DNA from: Streptosporangiaceae bacterium
GTDB taxonomy: Bacteria; Actinomycetota; Actinomycetes; Streptosporangiales; Streptosporangiaceae
NCBI GenBank assembly: GCA_019245115.1
Contig: JAFARZ010000211.1
Span: forward strand, 1 to 36,687
DNA length: 36,687 bases
Direction of reading: 5' to 3'
Shown here: positions 1 to 6,891 of the stretch, one piece after another
Numbering within the stretch: position 1 is the stretch's first letter
Layout of the letters: every line of letters begins with the position of its first letter
The notes under the pieces: model-generated
Databases searched by the model: none
The model's input: the letters and a program-made list of their open reading frames with translations, nothing else
Told to the model about the DNA's origin: nothing
Translations under genes and position numbers: made by a program

Positions 1-49
1 CATCCTCCAGATCCCCTGGCATAACATCATTTGCAGGAGGGATGAGGAG

Positions 50-823
50 TTGACAGCGCAGGGCCTCATTGACACGACGGAGATGTATCTCCGCACGGTC
101 TTTGAGCTGGAGGAAGAGGGCATCGTCCCGCTGCGCGCCCGGATCGCCGAGCGGCTTGCGCAAAGCGGGCCGACCGTCAGCCAGACGGTGGCGCGGATGG
201 AACGGGACGGGCTGCTGCACGTCGAGAACGACAGGCAGCTCGCGCTCAGCGAGGCCGGCCGGACGCTCGCCACCCGGGTGATGCGCAAGCACCGTCTGGC
301 CGAATGCCTCCTCGTCGGTGTCATAAAGCTGCCCTGGGAGGAAGTGCACATAGAGGCGTGCCGCTGGGAGCATGTGATCTCCGAAGGCGTGGAGCGCCGG
401 GTGCTCGAGCTCCTCGACTATCCGGTGGTGTGCCCGCACGGGAACATCATTCCCGGCCTGCTCGAGCTCGGGCTGCCGGAACAGGTGAGGCAGCGGGTGC
501 TCGAAGCCACTAGTGAGGTTGCAGAGACGATGACCGCGGCCGCCACATCGCGGCCGGCGCGAGTGGTCGTTCAGCGGATCAGCGAGCAGATACAAAGTGA
601 CCTGGTTTTGATGCTTAAACTGCGGCGCGCCGGGATACAACCCGGACGCGAGGTGATACTCATGGCGGGCGAGCATGGTGTCCGGGTGACCGCGGATAAG
701 CCGGTGGACAACAGCTCGATGGAATCGATTCCAGACCCGTCATCACCGATGGAACTGTCCGGCCACATCGCGTCGCACGTATTCGTGTCCCCCATGGAGC
801 GCGCGCATGACGGCGTGGGGTAG
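50..823 (+). CDS. ideR: Iron-dependent repressor, DtxR/IdeR family
   Basis: Metal-sensing transcriptional repressor, 257 residues, expected to bind DNA as an Fe(II)-loaded dimer and control iron uptake and storage. The N-terminal winged helix (about residues 1-75) carries the family core TEMYLRTVFELEEEG and SGPTVSQTVARMERDGLL. The dimerisation/metal domain shows both ligand sets: RKHRLAECLL (His and Glu of one site) and EACRWEHV (Cys, Glu, His of the other). A C-terminal SH3-like region follows, about 25 residues longer than usual for IdeR. The TTG start is chosen because GGAGG lies at 36-40 and because the family begins a few residues before the DTTEMYL motif; the nearby ATG at 42 runs at once into a stop. 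Its last 17 bases overlap the start of the phosphatase gene, which suggests translational coupling. Family is certain; the IdeR rather than manganese-regulator assignment is inference from similarity. Confidence 0.93.
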   Translation: MTAQGLIDTTEMYLRTVFELEEEGIVPLRARIAERLAQSGPTVSQTVARMERDGLLHVENDRQLALSEAGRTLATRVMRKHRLAECLLVGVIKLPWEEVHIEACRWEHVISEGVERRVLELLDYPVVCPHGNIIPGLLELGLPEQVRQRVLEATSEVAETMTAAATSRPARVVVQRISEQIQSDLVLMLKLRRAGIQPGREVILMAGEHGVRVTADKPVDNSSMESIPDPSSPMELSGHIASHVFVSPMERAHDGVG

Positions 824-3197
824 CTGGGACGAAGCGGCCTTCGACGCGTATCTGCCCGCGAACATGGTCCTCAGCATGGCGGACATAGCGGTAATCGTCG
901 CGGACCGGCTCGGCAACCTCCTGTACATGAACGAATACGCGGCCCGGCTGTTCCGTGTCCCCGCGGAGGCGTCCGAGCTGGCTGGCCAGCCATTGTCTTC
1001 CCTCGGCCTGGTCGCCGACGGCGACCTGCGGCAGGTGGAGGAGCTGTCCGCGCTCGTGCTGCGGGGAAGGTCATGGGAGGGCACGTTCGAGAGCAAGCGG
1101 CCCGACGGGACACATGCGCTGCTGCGGGCACTGGCCGTGCCGCTCCGGCATCCGGCCGGCGACATCGACGGCATGGTCATCCTGGCCCGCGAGGTGAGCC
1201 AGCGGGCCGGGCGCAGCGAAGAGGACCGGCTCGCCTTGCTGGAACGGATCGGCGAGCGGCTGTCGGGCTCACTGGAGATCGGCGCGACGCTGCGCCACGT
1301 GGCCGAGATGCTCGTGCCGCAGTTCGCCGACCACTGCTTCATCGATCTGTACCAGGGCGACGCGCTCGTCCGCCGGGTGCAGCGGCACGCCAGCGACTGG
1401 ACCCCGCCGCCTGGGACCTGGGCGCAGGTCGGCGAGCAGATCTACTACCCGGAAGGCCATTTCTGCCAGCAGGCGATGGCGCGCCTCGACCCGGTCATCG
1501 TCACCGACCTGGAGGACGAACACTATCCGGCGCCCAGCGAGGAATCCATGGCCGCCGCCGATGAGGCCGGGCTGACCTCGGTCATAGCCGCCCCGCTGTA
1601 CGCCAGGGGCGTGGTGCTCGGCGTGATGAGCCTGGCGCTGTCCAGGCTGACCGATCGCAGCGAACGCAACTACGACACCCCCGATCGTGACCTTATCGGC
1701 GCCATCGCCAGTCGTGTCGCTATCGCGATCGACAACGCGATGCTGTTCGAAACCGAACGGCAGACCGCGCTGGCGTTCCAGAAGAGCCTGCTGCCGCAGG
1801 CGATTCCGGAACTCGACGGGCTGGAAGTGGCGTGCCGGTACGTCCCGGCCAAGCCGCTGGAGACACAGGGCCAGGGCATCCAGACCCAGGTGGGCGGCGA
1901 CTGGTACGACATCATCCCGCTGGCCGCCGGCCGGGTTGGCATCGTCATCGGTGACGTGGAAGGCCGTGGCGCGCGAGCCGCGGCGATCATGGGCCAGCTC
2001 CGCGCGGCACTCCGCGCGTTCGCCCAGGACGAGAAGGCGCCGGCCGACATCATGCGCAAGCTCGACGAGTGGTGCCGGACGCTTGCGCCCCCCGGAGCGG
2101 GCCGCGCGGGCAGCGACCCGCCGACGGCGAGCTGCATCTACATGATCTATGACGCCTGGTCGCGCGAGCTGACCTTCGCCAACGCCGGGCACGATGGCCC
2201 CATCCTGGTCAGCGACGGCGAAGCCAGGCAGCTCGAATTCCGGTACAAGGGCGTCCTGCTCGGCGTTCGCGGCCGGGGCATCCGCGGCTTGCCCACCTAC
2301 AAGGAAGAGACGATCATCGTTCCGCCGGGCGCGGTCCTGGTCTTCTACACCGACGGTCTGACCGACCGGCGGACCAGGGCGGACGGTTCCGGTCACTACT
2401 CCGAGGAAGAGGCCACCGAGATGCTGCGGCACGCCGTCAGGGCCGCCGCTGCCAGCGGTGACCCGGACGTGGTGGCCACGGCGGCCGAGTACGCGGTGCC
2501 CGGGGATATCGACGACGACATGGCCATCCTGGTGGCGAAGTCGTCGCCGTCCGAACTCGCCTCGACTGAGCAGGTGTTCCCCGCCGAGCCGATCATGGTG
2601 TCCGAGGCCAGGCGGTTGGCCGCGCAGACGTTCCGGTCCTGGGGGATGGCGACGGAACAGACCGAACTCGCCTGCCTGCTCGTGTCCGAGGTGGTGACCA
2701 ACGCGGTACTGCACGCCTCGATCACGCCCAGCCCGGGGCGCCGGTTCGACCTCGACCTGGAATCCATACCGCTGCCGGTGCCGGTGGGCACGGGCCCGCT
2801 GCCGGTGATCAGCGCGTCCCCGCCGCCACATACCGGCGGGCTGCCCGATCCGCCGGGGCACTCCGGGGTCTCCTGGGACGGCGACCCGACAGCCAGGGGT
2901 GGCCAGGCGGACGGCGGCACCCCGGCCAAGGAGTTCGCCGTCCGGTTGCGGCGCGGCGTCAGCTCGGTGTGGGTGGAGGTATTCGATCCCGACCTGCGAC
3001 TGCCCCGTATCCGTACGGCCGGGGAGACCGACGAGGGCGGGCGCGGCCTGTATCTGGTCGAGCAGCTGGCCACCAGGTGGGGCTCCCGTCCGACGCCTGA
3101 GGGCAAGGCAGTCTGGTTCGAGATGCCGCTCAGTTTATTCCGGGGGGTGAAAACCAACCCCCCGGACCCCCCGGCCTGCGACGCGTCTCGCCGTTAG
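807..3197 (+). CDS. PAS-GAF-SpoIIE phosphatase with HATPase domain
   Basis: Multidomain regulator, 796 residues, cytoplasmic with no membrane segment. Order: PAS-like domain (about 15-125), GAF (about 140-310), PP2C/SpoIIE serine phosphatase (about 325-575; GGDWYDI, GDVEGRG, NAGHDGPIL, FYTDGLTD, DDDMAILV) and a HATPase_c anti-sigma-kinase-like domain (about 590-780; N box SEVVTNAVLHA, G2-like DEGGRGLYLVEQLA). Proteins of this build tune partner-switching cascades by dephosphorylating anti-anti-sigma factors, and the kinase-like domain may act on the same partners. The ATPase domain is split by a Pro/Gly-rich insert (about 650-710). The usual end would be close to the WFEMPL stretch; here the frame runs into a repeat element that adds about 18 residues (a TTA leucine codon, then NPPDPPACDAS) before the stop. 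It overlaps ideR by 17 bp. Domain calls are firm; the target is unknown. Confidence 0.92.
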   Translation: MTAWGSWDEAAFDAYLPANMVLSMADIAVIVADRLGNLLYMNEYAARLFRVPAEASELAGQPLSSLGLVADGDLRQVEELSALVLRGRSWEGTFESKRPDGTHALLRALAVPLRHPAGDIDGMVILAREVSQRAGRSEEDRLALLERIGERLSGSLEIGATLRHVAEMLVPQFADHCFIDLYQGDALVRRVQRHASDWTPPPGTWAQVGEQIYYPEGHFCQQAMARLDPVIVTDLEDEHYPAPSEESMAAADEAGLTSVIAAPLYARGVVLGVMSLALSRLTDRSERNYDTPDRDLIGAIASRVAIAIDNAMLFETERQTALAFQKSLLPQAIPELDGLEVACRYVPAKPLETQGQGIQTQVGGDWYDIIPLAAGRVGIVIGDVEGRGARAAAIMGQLRAALRAFAQDEKAPADIMRKLDEWCRTLAPPGAGRAGSDPPTASCIYMIYDAWSRELTFANAGHDGPILVSDGEARQLEFRYKGVLLGVRGRGIRGLPTYKEETIIVPPGAVLVFYTDGLTDRRTRADGSGHYSEEEATEMLRHAVRAAAASGDPDVVATAAEYAVPGDIDDDMAILVAKSSPSELASTEQVFPAEPIMVSEARRLAAQTFRSWGMATEQTELACLLVSEVVTNAVLHASITPSPGRRFDLDLESIPLPVPVGTGPLPVISASPPPHTGGLPDPPGHSGVSWDGDPTARGGQADGGTPAKEFAVRLRRGVSSVWVEVFDPDLRLPRIRTAGETDEGGRGLYLVEQLATRWGSRPTPEGKAVWFEMPLSLFRGVKTNPPDPPACDASRR

Positions 3198-3330
3198 TGT
3201 CGCCCGGCCGGGAGGCCCTTCGGGCCCCCGCGGCCGGGGCGACCGCGAAGCTCGCTTCGCTCGCCGCGTTTGCCACTGTGGTCACCGGGCGGTCGCGGAA
3301 CTCGCTTCGCTCGCCGCGGACCGAAGGCAG
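3133..3330 (+). repeat. 3'-end structured repeat, copy 1 (behind phosphatase)
   Basis: First of three copies of a dispersed element. Head: GTTTATTC, then a 9-bp hairpin CCGGGGGGT/ACCCCCCGG (3140-3148 with 3157-3165). Middle: a long G+C hairpin 3199-3243 with outer arms GTCGCCCGGCCG and CGGCCGGGGCGAC (one bulged base) and apex CCCTTCGGG. Tail: modules ending GCTCGCTTCGCTCGCCGCG, repeated after about 50 bp. It begins inside the phosphatase frame and runs almost to the stop of the convergent small membrane gene. Similar copies lie behind plsX and the winged-helix gene. It may act as a terminator or 3' stabiliser, or be a non-autonomous mobile repeat. Confidence 0.85.
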
Positions 3331-3336
3331 TTGTCG

Positions 3337-3510
3337 CTACTTGCCCCCGTTGTGGGTTGCCGCCCAGCTGATCAGGAGCACGAGGACGATCAGGATGATC
3401 GCGGTCTTCCAGTGCTTGCCCGCGACGGGCAGCTTCATCTTGCCGCGCAGGCGCGTGTAGAAGAACGCGATGATAACCGCGATGAACACCAGCAGGATAA
3501 GACCGCTCAT
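3337..3510 (-). CDS. Small two-helix membrane protein
   Basis: A 57-residue protein. It starts at ATG 3510 with AGGAGG six bases upstream, an excellent ribosome binding site. Residues 3-18 (LILLVFIAVIIAFFY) and 36-50 (TAIILIVLVLLISWAA) are hydrophobic helices joined by a short basic loop (TRLRGKMKLPVAGKHWK). This predicts a hairpin in the cytoplasmic membrane with a basic cytoplasmic loop. No known family is recognised and no function can be given. The codon composition is typical of the surrounding genes. It is divergent from the thiolase gene across an 89-bp gap that holds a perfect dyad. Confidence 0.7.
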   Translation of the reverse strand: MSGLILLVFIAVIIAFFYTRLRGKMKLPVAGKHWKTAIILIVLVLLISWAATHNGGK

Positions 3511-3535
3511 GACCTGCCTCCTGTACCCGATATGT

Positions 3536-3550
3536 CCGTACCGGGTACGG
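3536..3550. promoter_or_regulatory. Perfect 15-bp dyad in divergent promoter
   Basis: CCGTACC-G-GGTACGG is a perfect inverted repeat with 7-bp arms. It sits midway in the 89-bp gap between the small membrane protein (start 3510, minus) and the thiolase (start 3600, plus). An overlapping wider dyad, GTACCC at 3523-3528 with GGGTAC at 3543-3548, shares its centre region. Position and symmetry suggest an operator for one or both genes; the regulator is not identifiable. Confidence 0.45.
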
Positions 3551-3599
3551 TGAACGATAGTGCTCTACCTAGAGAATAATGCAGCGTCAGGAGGTCGCG

Positions 3600-4745
3600 A
3601 TGGCTGACGCGTTTATCGCCGGGGCGGTACGCACCGCGATCGGCAGGCGCAACGGGGCTCTTTCCGCTGTCCACCCGGTGGATCTGGCTGCTCACGCGCT
3701 GCGCGGGCTGGTGGAGCGGACGGGAATCGATGCGGCCGCGGTGGAAGACGTGATCATGGGCTGTGTCTCCCAGATCGGCCCGCAGACGTTCGATATCGCC
3801 AGGAACGCGTGGCTGTCGGCCGGGCTGCCGGAGGGCGTACCGGGCGTGACCATCGACCGGCAGTGCGGCTCGTCCCAGCAGGCCGTACATTTCGCCGCAC
3901 AAGCGGTGCTTTCCGGAACTCAGGACGTGGTGGTGGCGGCGGGCGTCGAGTCCATGAGCATCGTCGTCATGGGGTCGAGCGTGACCCTGCCCGTACAGGC
4001 GGGCATGCCGGCGCCGTTCGGCACCGGATGGAAAGAACGCTACGGCGACCAGGAGATCTCCCAGTTCCGCGGCGCGCAGCTGATCTGCGAGCGGTGGGGT
4101 ATCAAGCGCCCTCAGCTCGAGGAGTTCGCGCTGGAGAGCCACGCGCGCGCGGTGCGCGCCATCGATGAGGGCAGGTTCGAGCGGGAGATCCTGCCGCTGA
4201 ACGGCGTATCCACCGACGAGGGCCCGCGACGCGACACGTCGCTGGAGAAGATGGCCGGGCTGGCGCCGCTGCGCGAAGGATGGGAGATCACGGCGGCCAC
4301 TTCGTCGCAGATATCCGACGGGGCAGCCGCGGTGCTCATCGTGTCGGAACAGGCGCTGAGCCGCTACGGGCTCACCCCGCGGGCCAGGATCCACAGCCTG
4401 ACCGTGATCGGCGACGACCCGGTGCTGATGCTGACCGGTCCGATCGGCGCGACCCGCAAGGTGCTCGGCCAGGCCGGGCTGACCGTGGAGGATATCGATG
4501 TGTTCGAGGTGAACGAGGCTTTCGCGCCGGTGGTGCTCGCCTGGTCAGAGGAGACCGGCGCGTCGCTGGACCGGACGAACCCCAACGGCGGAGCCATCGC
4601 CCTCGGTCATCCCCTGGGCGCCACCGGCGCCATCTTGATGACCAAGCTCCTGCACGAACTGGAGCGCACCAACACCCGGTTCGGCCTCCAGACCATGTGC
4701 GAAGGCGGCGGCCAAGCCAACGCCACCATAATCGAGCGTGTCTAG
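3600..4745 (+). CDS. Acetyl-CoA C-acyltransferase (thiolase)
   Basis: Thiolase-superfamily enzyme, 381 residues, catalysing thiolytic cleavage of 3-ketoacyl-CoA or the reverse condensation, probably in fatty acid or sterol-like substrate breakdown. The nucleophilic cysteine is Cys89 in DRQCGSSQQA. The C-terminal signatures NGGAIALGHPLGATGA (catalytic His) and MCEGGGQAN (second Cys) are intact, as is VNEAFAPVV. The ATG at 3600 is preferred over an upstream in-frame ATG at 3579 because AGGAGG (3589-3594) stands five bases in front of it and the MADAFIAGAVRTAIG start fits the family. It appears monocistronic. A perfect 17-bp inverted repeat lies 76 bp past its stop. Substrate chain length cannot be read from the sequence. 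Confidence 0.93.
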   Translation: MADAFIAGAVRTAIGRRNGALSAVHPVDLAAHALRGLVERTGIDAAAVEDVIMGCVSQIGPQTFDIARNAWLSAGLPEGVPGVTIDRQCGSSQQAVHFAAQAVLSGTQDVVVAAGVESMSIVVMGSSVTLPVQAGMPAPFGTGWKERYGDQEISQFRGAQLICERWGIKRPQLEEFALESHARAVRAIDEGRFEREILPLNGVSTDEGPRRDTSLEKMAGLAPLREGWEITAATSSQISDGAAAVLIVSEQALSRYGLTPRARIHSLTVIGDDPVLMLTGPIGATRKVLGQAGLTVEDIDVFEVNEAFAPVVLAWSEETGASLDRTNPNGGAIALGHPLGATGAILMTKLLHELERTNTRFGLQTMCEGGGQANATIIERV

Positions 4746-4821
4746 CGCGACCATCGAGCGGCTAGCCGTCACGCGAGAAACCGACATACCGGACAGTTAT
4801 CGTGGTTATTTTTGGCTCTGC

Positions 4822-4857
4822 GGTTACTTTGGTGCACTCCAGTGCACCAAAGTAACC
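4822..4857. terminator. Perfect 17-bp inverted repeat
   Basis: Arms GGTTACTTTGGTGCACT (4822-4838) and AGTGCACCAAAGTAACC (4841-4857) are perfect complements with a 2-base gap. The element lies between the convergent thiolase (plus) and the winged-helix gene (minus). It could be a bidirectional terminator, since actinobacterial terminators often lack a T tract. Its near-zero loop and low G+C relative to the surroundings would also suit a protein- or recombinase-binding dyad. Confidence 0.5.
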
Positions 4858-4927
4858 ACAAGGCCCGAATCAACCGCACCAGCAAGCGACCTCCGCGGAT
4901 CGCAAGGTGAGCACGGCGCCAGAGTGA

Positions 4928-5614
4928 CTACAGCGGCAGACGCGGCGAACTCACCGCGATGGGCAGCTCCGCGGCAAGCCCACCGCGATGGGTAGCCCCG
5001 CGGCGAGCCCACCGCGATGGGGTGGCTCCGCGGCAAGCCCACCGCGATGGATGGCCCCGCGGCAAGCCCACCGCGATGGGCAGCTCCGCGGCGAGCCCAC
5101 GGCGATGGGTAGCCCCGCGGCGAGCGCCAGCGAGCTTCGCGGGTCGCCTGGCTGCGAGGGCCCGAAGGGTCCTCCGGCCAGGCGACACTGCGGCGGAAGC
5201 GTCGCAGGCCGGGGGGTCCGGGGGGTTGGTTTCTACCCCCCGGGATAAACACAGTCGCAGGCCGGGGGGTCTGGGGGTTGGTCTGTATGCCCCAAATAAA
5301 CACATCAACGTATACCCGGCACCGCGGCGGGTGTGAATCACCGGCGGGCCGAACCGGTGGAGTTTCCGGCGCAGGTAACTGACATAGGTCTCGACAATCT
5401 GGGCCTGTCCGGTGTAGTCGCCTCCCCAGACATCGTGCAGCAGCTGGGTCCGGCTGAGCACCCGGCCCTGATGCCGCATCAGGTAGGCGAGCAGGCGGAA
5501 CTCAGTCGGTGACAGCTCCACTGACTTACCCGCGCGGTGCACGGTCCAGCTCGACTCGTCCAGGACGAGGTCACCGCTACGGAGCGTCTCGCGCTCCAGG
5601 GGAATCTCTGCCAT
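4928..5614 (-). CDS. Winged-helix (OmpR/PhoB-type) DNA-binding protein without receiver, extended through repeats
   Basis: The first ~100 residues are a complete OmpR/PhoB-family winged helix: RSGDLVLDESSWTVHRAG, SVELSPTEFRLLAYLMRHQG, RVLSRTQLLHDVWGG, IVETYVSYLRRKL and the wing hairpin HTRRGAGYTL. The phosphoacceptor receiver domain that normally precedes it is absent; a hairpin and another gene's 3' end lie directly upstream. After GYTL, where such proteins normally stop within a few residues, the frame enters repeat DNA. It reads two copies of the repeat head (both with a TTA codon) and a 29-bp tandem array, adding roughly 125 low-complexity residues. The ATG at 5614 has GAGAGG just upstream; a GTG at 5644 is an alternative. 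It is either a stand-alone regulator with a repeat-derived tail or a response-regulator remnant. Confidence 0.55.
   Translation of the reverse strand: MAEIPLERETLRSGDLVLDESSWTVHRAGKSVELSPTEFRLLAYLMRHQGRVLSRTQLLHDVWGGDYTGQAQIVETYVSYLRRKLHRFGPPVIHTRRGAGYTLMCLFGAYRPTPRPPGLRLCLSRGVETNPPDPPACDASAAVSPGRRTLRALAARRPAKLAGARRGATHRRGLAAELPIAVGLPRGHPSRWACRGATPSRWARRGATHRGGLAAELPIAVSSPRLPL
4952..5126. repeat. Tandem 29-bp minisatellite, six units
   Basis: Six near-identical units at 4952-4980, 4981-5009, 5010-5039 (30 bp), 5040-5068, 5069-5097 and 5098-5126. Each has the form CACCGCGATGGG(C/T)AGC then (T/C)CCGCGGC(A/G)AGCC. The units are contiguous, with no spacers. The period is not a multiple of three, so the minus-strand frame through the array changes phase with each copy. 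The array is the distal tail of repeat copy 3. Confidence 0.9.
5127..5303 (-). repeat. 3'-end structured repeat, copy 3 (behind winged-helix gene), head duplicated
   Basis: Read on the minus strand, this is the same element as at 3133-3330: TGTTTATCCCGGGGGGT, ACCAACCCCCCGGACC, CCCCGGCCTGCGACG, then a long hairpin around ACCCTTCGGGCC flanked by GTCGCCTGGC and GCCAGGCGAC. A second, partial head (about 5254-5303, TGTTTATTTGGGG then ACCAACCCCC) stands in front of it. The element starts exactly where the winged-helix domain ends. Confidence 0.85.
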
Positions 5615-5634
5615 AACCTCTCGCAACGACGTGG

Positions 5635-5668
5635 GCCGGTGCACCCGCGGTGAGGCGGGTGCACCGGC
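5635..5668 (-). terminator. 14-bp perfect hairpin terminator
   Basis: Arms GCCGGTGCACCCGC (5635-5648) and GCGGGTGCACCGGC (5655-5668) pair perfectly around a 6-base loop. It lies 33 bp past the stop of the secreted protein gene on the minus strand and only 21 bp before the winged-helix ATG. It is a strong candidate terminator, without a T tract. Any transcription into the winged-helix gene from upstream would have to read through it. Confidence 0.65.
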
Positions 5669-5700
5669 TGTGTGCAGGGATATCTAAGCGATCTGGTCGA

Positions 5701-6648
5701 TCAGTAGTGCGTGCCCGAGCTGCCCACGGGCGACGTAGCCGTGCCAGTCCCGGTACCGGTCGTCCCGGTGCCAGTCCCGGTACCGGTACCAGTACCAGTG
5801 CTGGTGCCGCCGAGCATCCCGCTGGTCAGCGGGGCGAACAGGACGATCTGCGCGTGCAGCACACCATGTGCCCGGAAGCCGGCGATCAGGGCCAGGTCAC
5901 CGCGCTTGAGGCCGGTCATGAACCCGGTCGTAAACGGGCTCTGGGTCCAGGTCATGGGGTGCCAGGCCGGGAGGGTGCCCCACGAGGTGAGGGCGGTCTG
6001 CTGGACCGTGGCCGTGTTCTGCGTGACCGTAACCGTCACCGTGAGGTTGGTGCCGGCCACGACGACCTTGACCGTTTGCGTGGCGGGGGTGGGCGCCACC
6101 ATCTGCTGCGCGACCTGGGTGCTGCCCGCCAGGACGTTGGTCGCCGGGACCATGGTGTTCTGGAACATGGCCGCCGAAGTGGCGTTCCAGTTCCCGGTCA
6201 TCGCATTGGTGCCCATTACCGTGTTGGACACGTTGAGGATGTGGGTGTTGCCTGAGGTCAGCCACAGGCTCAGGTGCCCGTTTTGCGCCGACTGCAGGAT
6301 GATGAACTGCTTCGTGGCCAGCACCACGATCCCGCGCTGCTCGGCGAACGTCTTGCCGTGCCGCGTGGTCTGCATGTACTGCGTCGAGAAGCCGGAGAGC
6401 TGGCCGTAGCTGTAGTACGGGTTGAAGCTCCGGAAGTTGTTCACAGCGTTAACGAGCTGAGTCCCTGGGTTGGTGTAGCCCCAGGAGGTGCGGGTGACAT
6501 ACCCGGCCGACGCTGCTGAGTTCGGTCCGTGACTGGTGGCGGCTACCGCCGCCACACCAATCGCGCCACCGCCCAGTACGACTGCGGCAGCGATGCTGAC
6601 GCGCGTCTTGAGGTTCGCCCGACCGTTACGCCGATCGCGGCCCATCAT
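5701..6648 (-). CDS. Secreted or membrane-anchored protein with Gly-Thr tail
   Basis: A 315-residue exported protein of unknown family. The N-terminus is basic (RDRRNGRANLKTR), followed by a hydrophobic segment (VSIAAAVVLGGGAIGVAAVAA), a signal peptide or anchor. The body is rich in Thr, Asn, Gln and Val with no visible cysteine and no recognised catalytic motif. The C-terminus ends in a Gly-Thr repeat tract (about 280-305), encoded by a CGGTACCGG-type microsatellite that could vary in length. Start: two adjacent ATGs (6648, 6645) lie 4 and 7 bases after AGGAGG (plus-strand 6653-6658); further upstream in-frame starts lack a ribosome binding site. The gene lies behind argS on the same strand and ends at a 14-bp hairpin. 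An extracellular location is supported; function is unknown. Confidence 0.7.
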   Translation of the reverse strand: MMGRDRRNGRANLKTRVSIAAAVVLGGGAIGVAAVAATSHGPNSAASAGYVTRTSWGYTNPGTQLVNAVNNFRSFNPYYSYGQLSGFSTQYMQTTRHGKTFAEQRGIVVLATKQFIILQSAQNGHLSLWLTSGNTHILNVSNTVMGTNAMTGNWNATSAAMFQNTMVPATNVLAGSTQVAQQMVAPTPATQTVKVVVAGTNLTVTVTVTQNTATVQQTALTSWGTLPAWHPMTWTQSPFTTGFMTGLKRGDLALIAGFRAHGVLHAQIVLFAPLTSGMLGGTSTGTGTGTGTGTGTTGTGTGTATSPVGSSGTHY

Positions 6649-6891
6649 GGAATCCTCCTTACGTGGACGCCGCGCCCGCTTCGCGTGTCCCGGTACGACT
6701 GATGGTGGGTGCCCCGCTGGGAGTAGCAGGAAGACGACCCGTTCGTATCCATGGCTGTCAGATTGCCCGTAGATCGCGGCGATCGATAGCGGATCAGGGT
6801 GCACGTAAGCGCTACGTTCGCTGGCTCACATCTGTACGCGCTCAGCCGCGCACGGTTGTCCTGCCAGGCATTACGGCCGGATTTCGGCGGA

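Noticed and set aside
1269..2861. 530-codon open frame on the minus strand
   Set aside because: It is antisense to the phosphatase, whose domains are certain; the long frame is a by-product of high G+C codon bias.
4952..5126. Regular 29-bp repeats resembling a CRISPR array
   Set aside because: The units are directly contiguous without spacers and no cas gene is present; it is a minisatellite.
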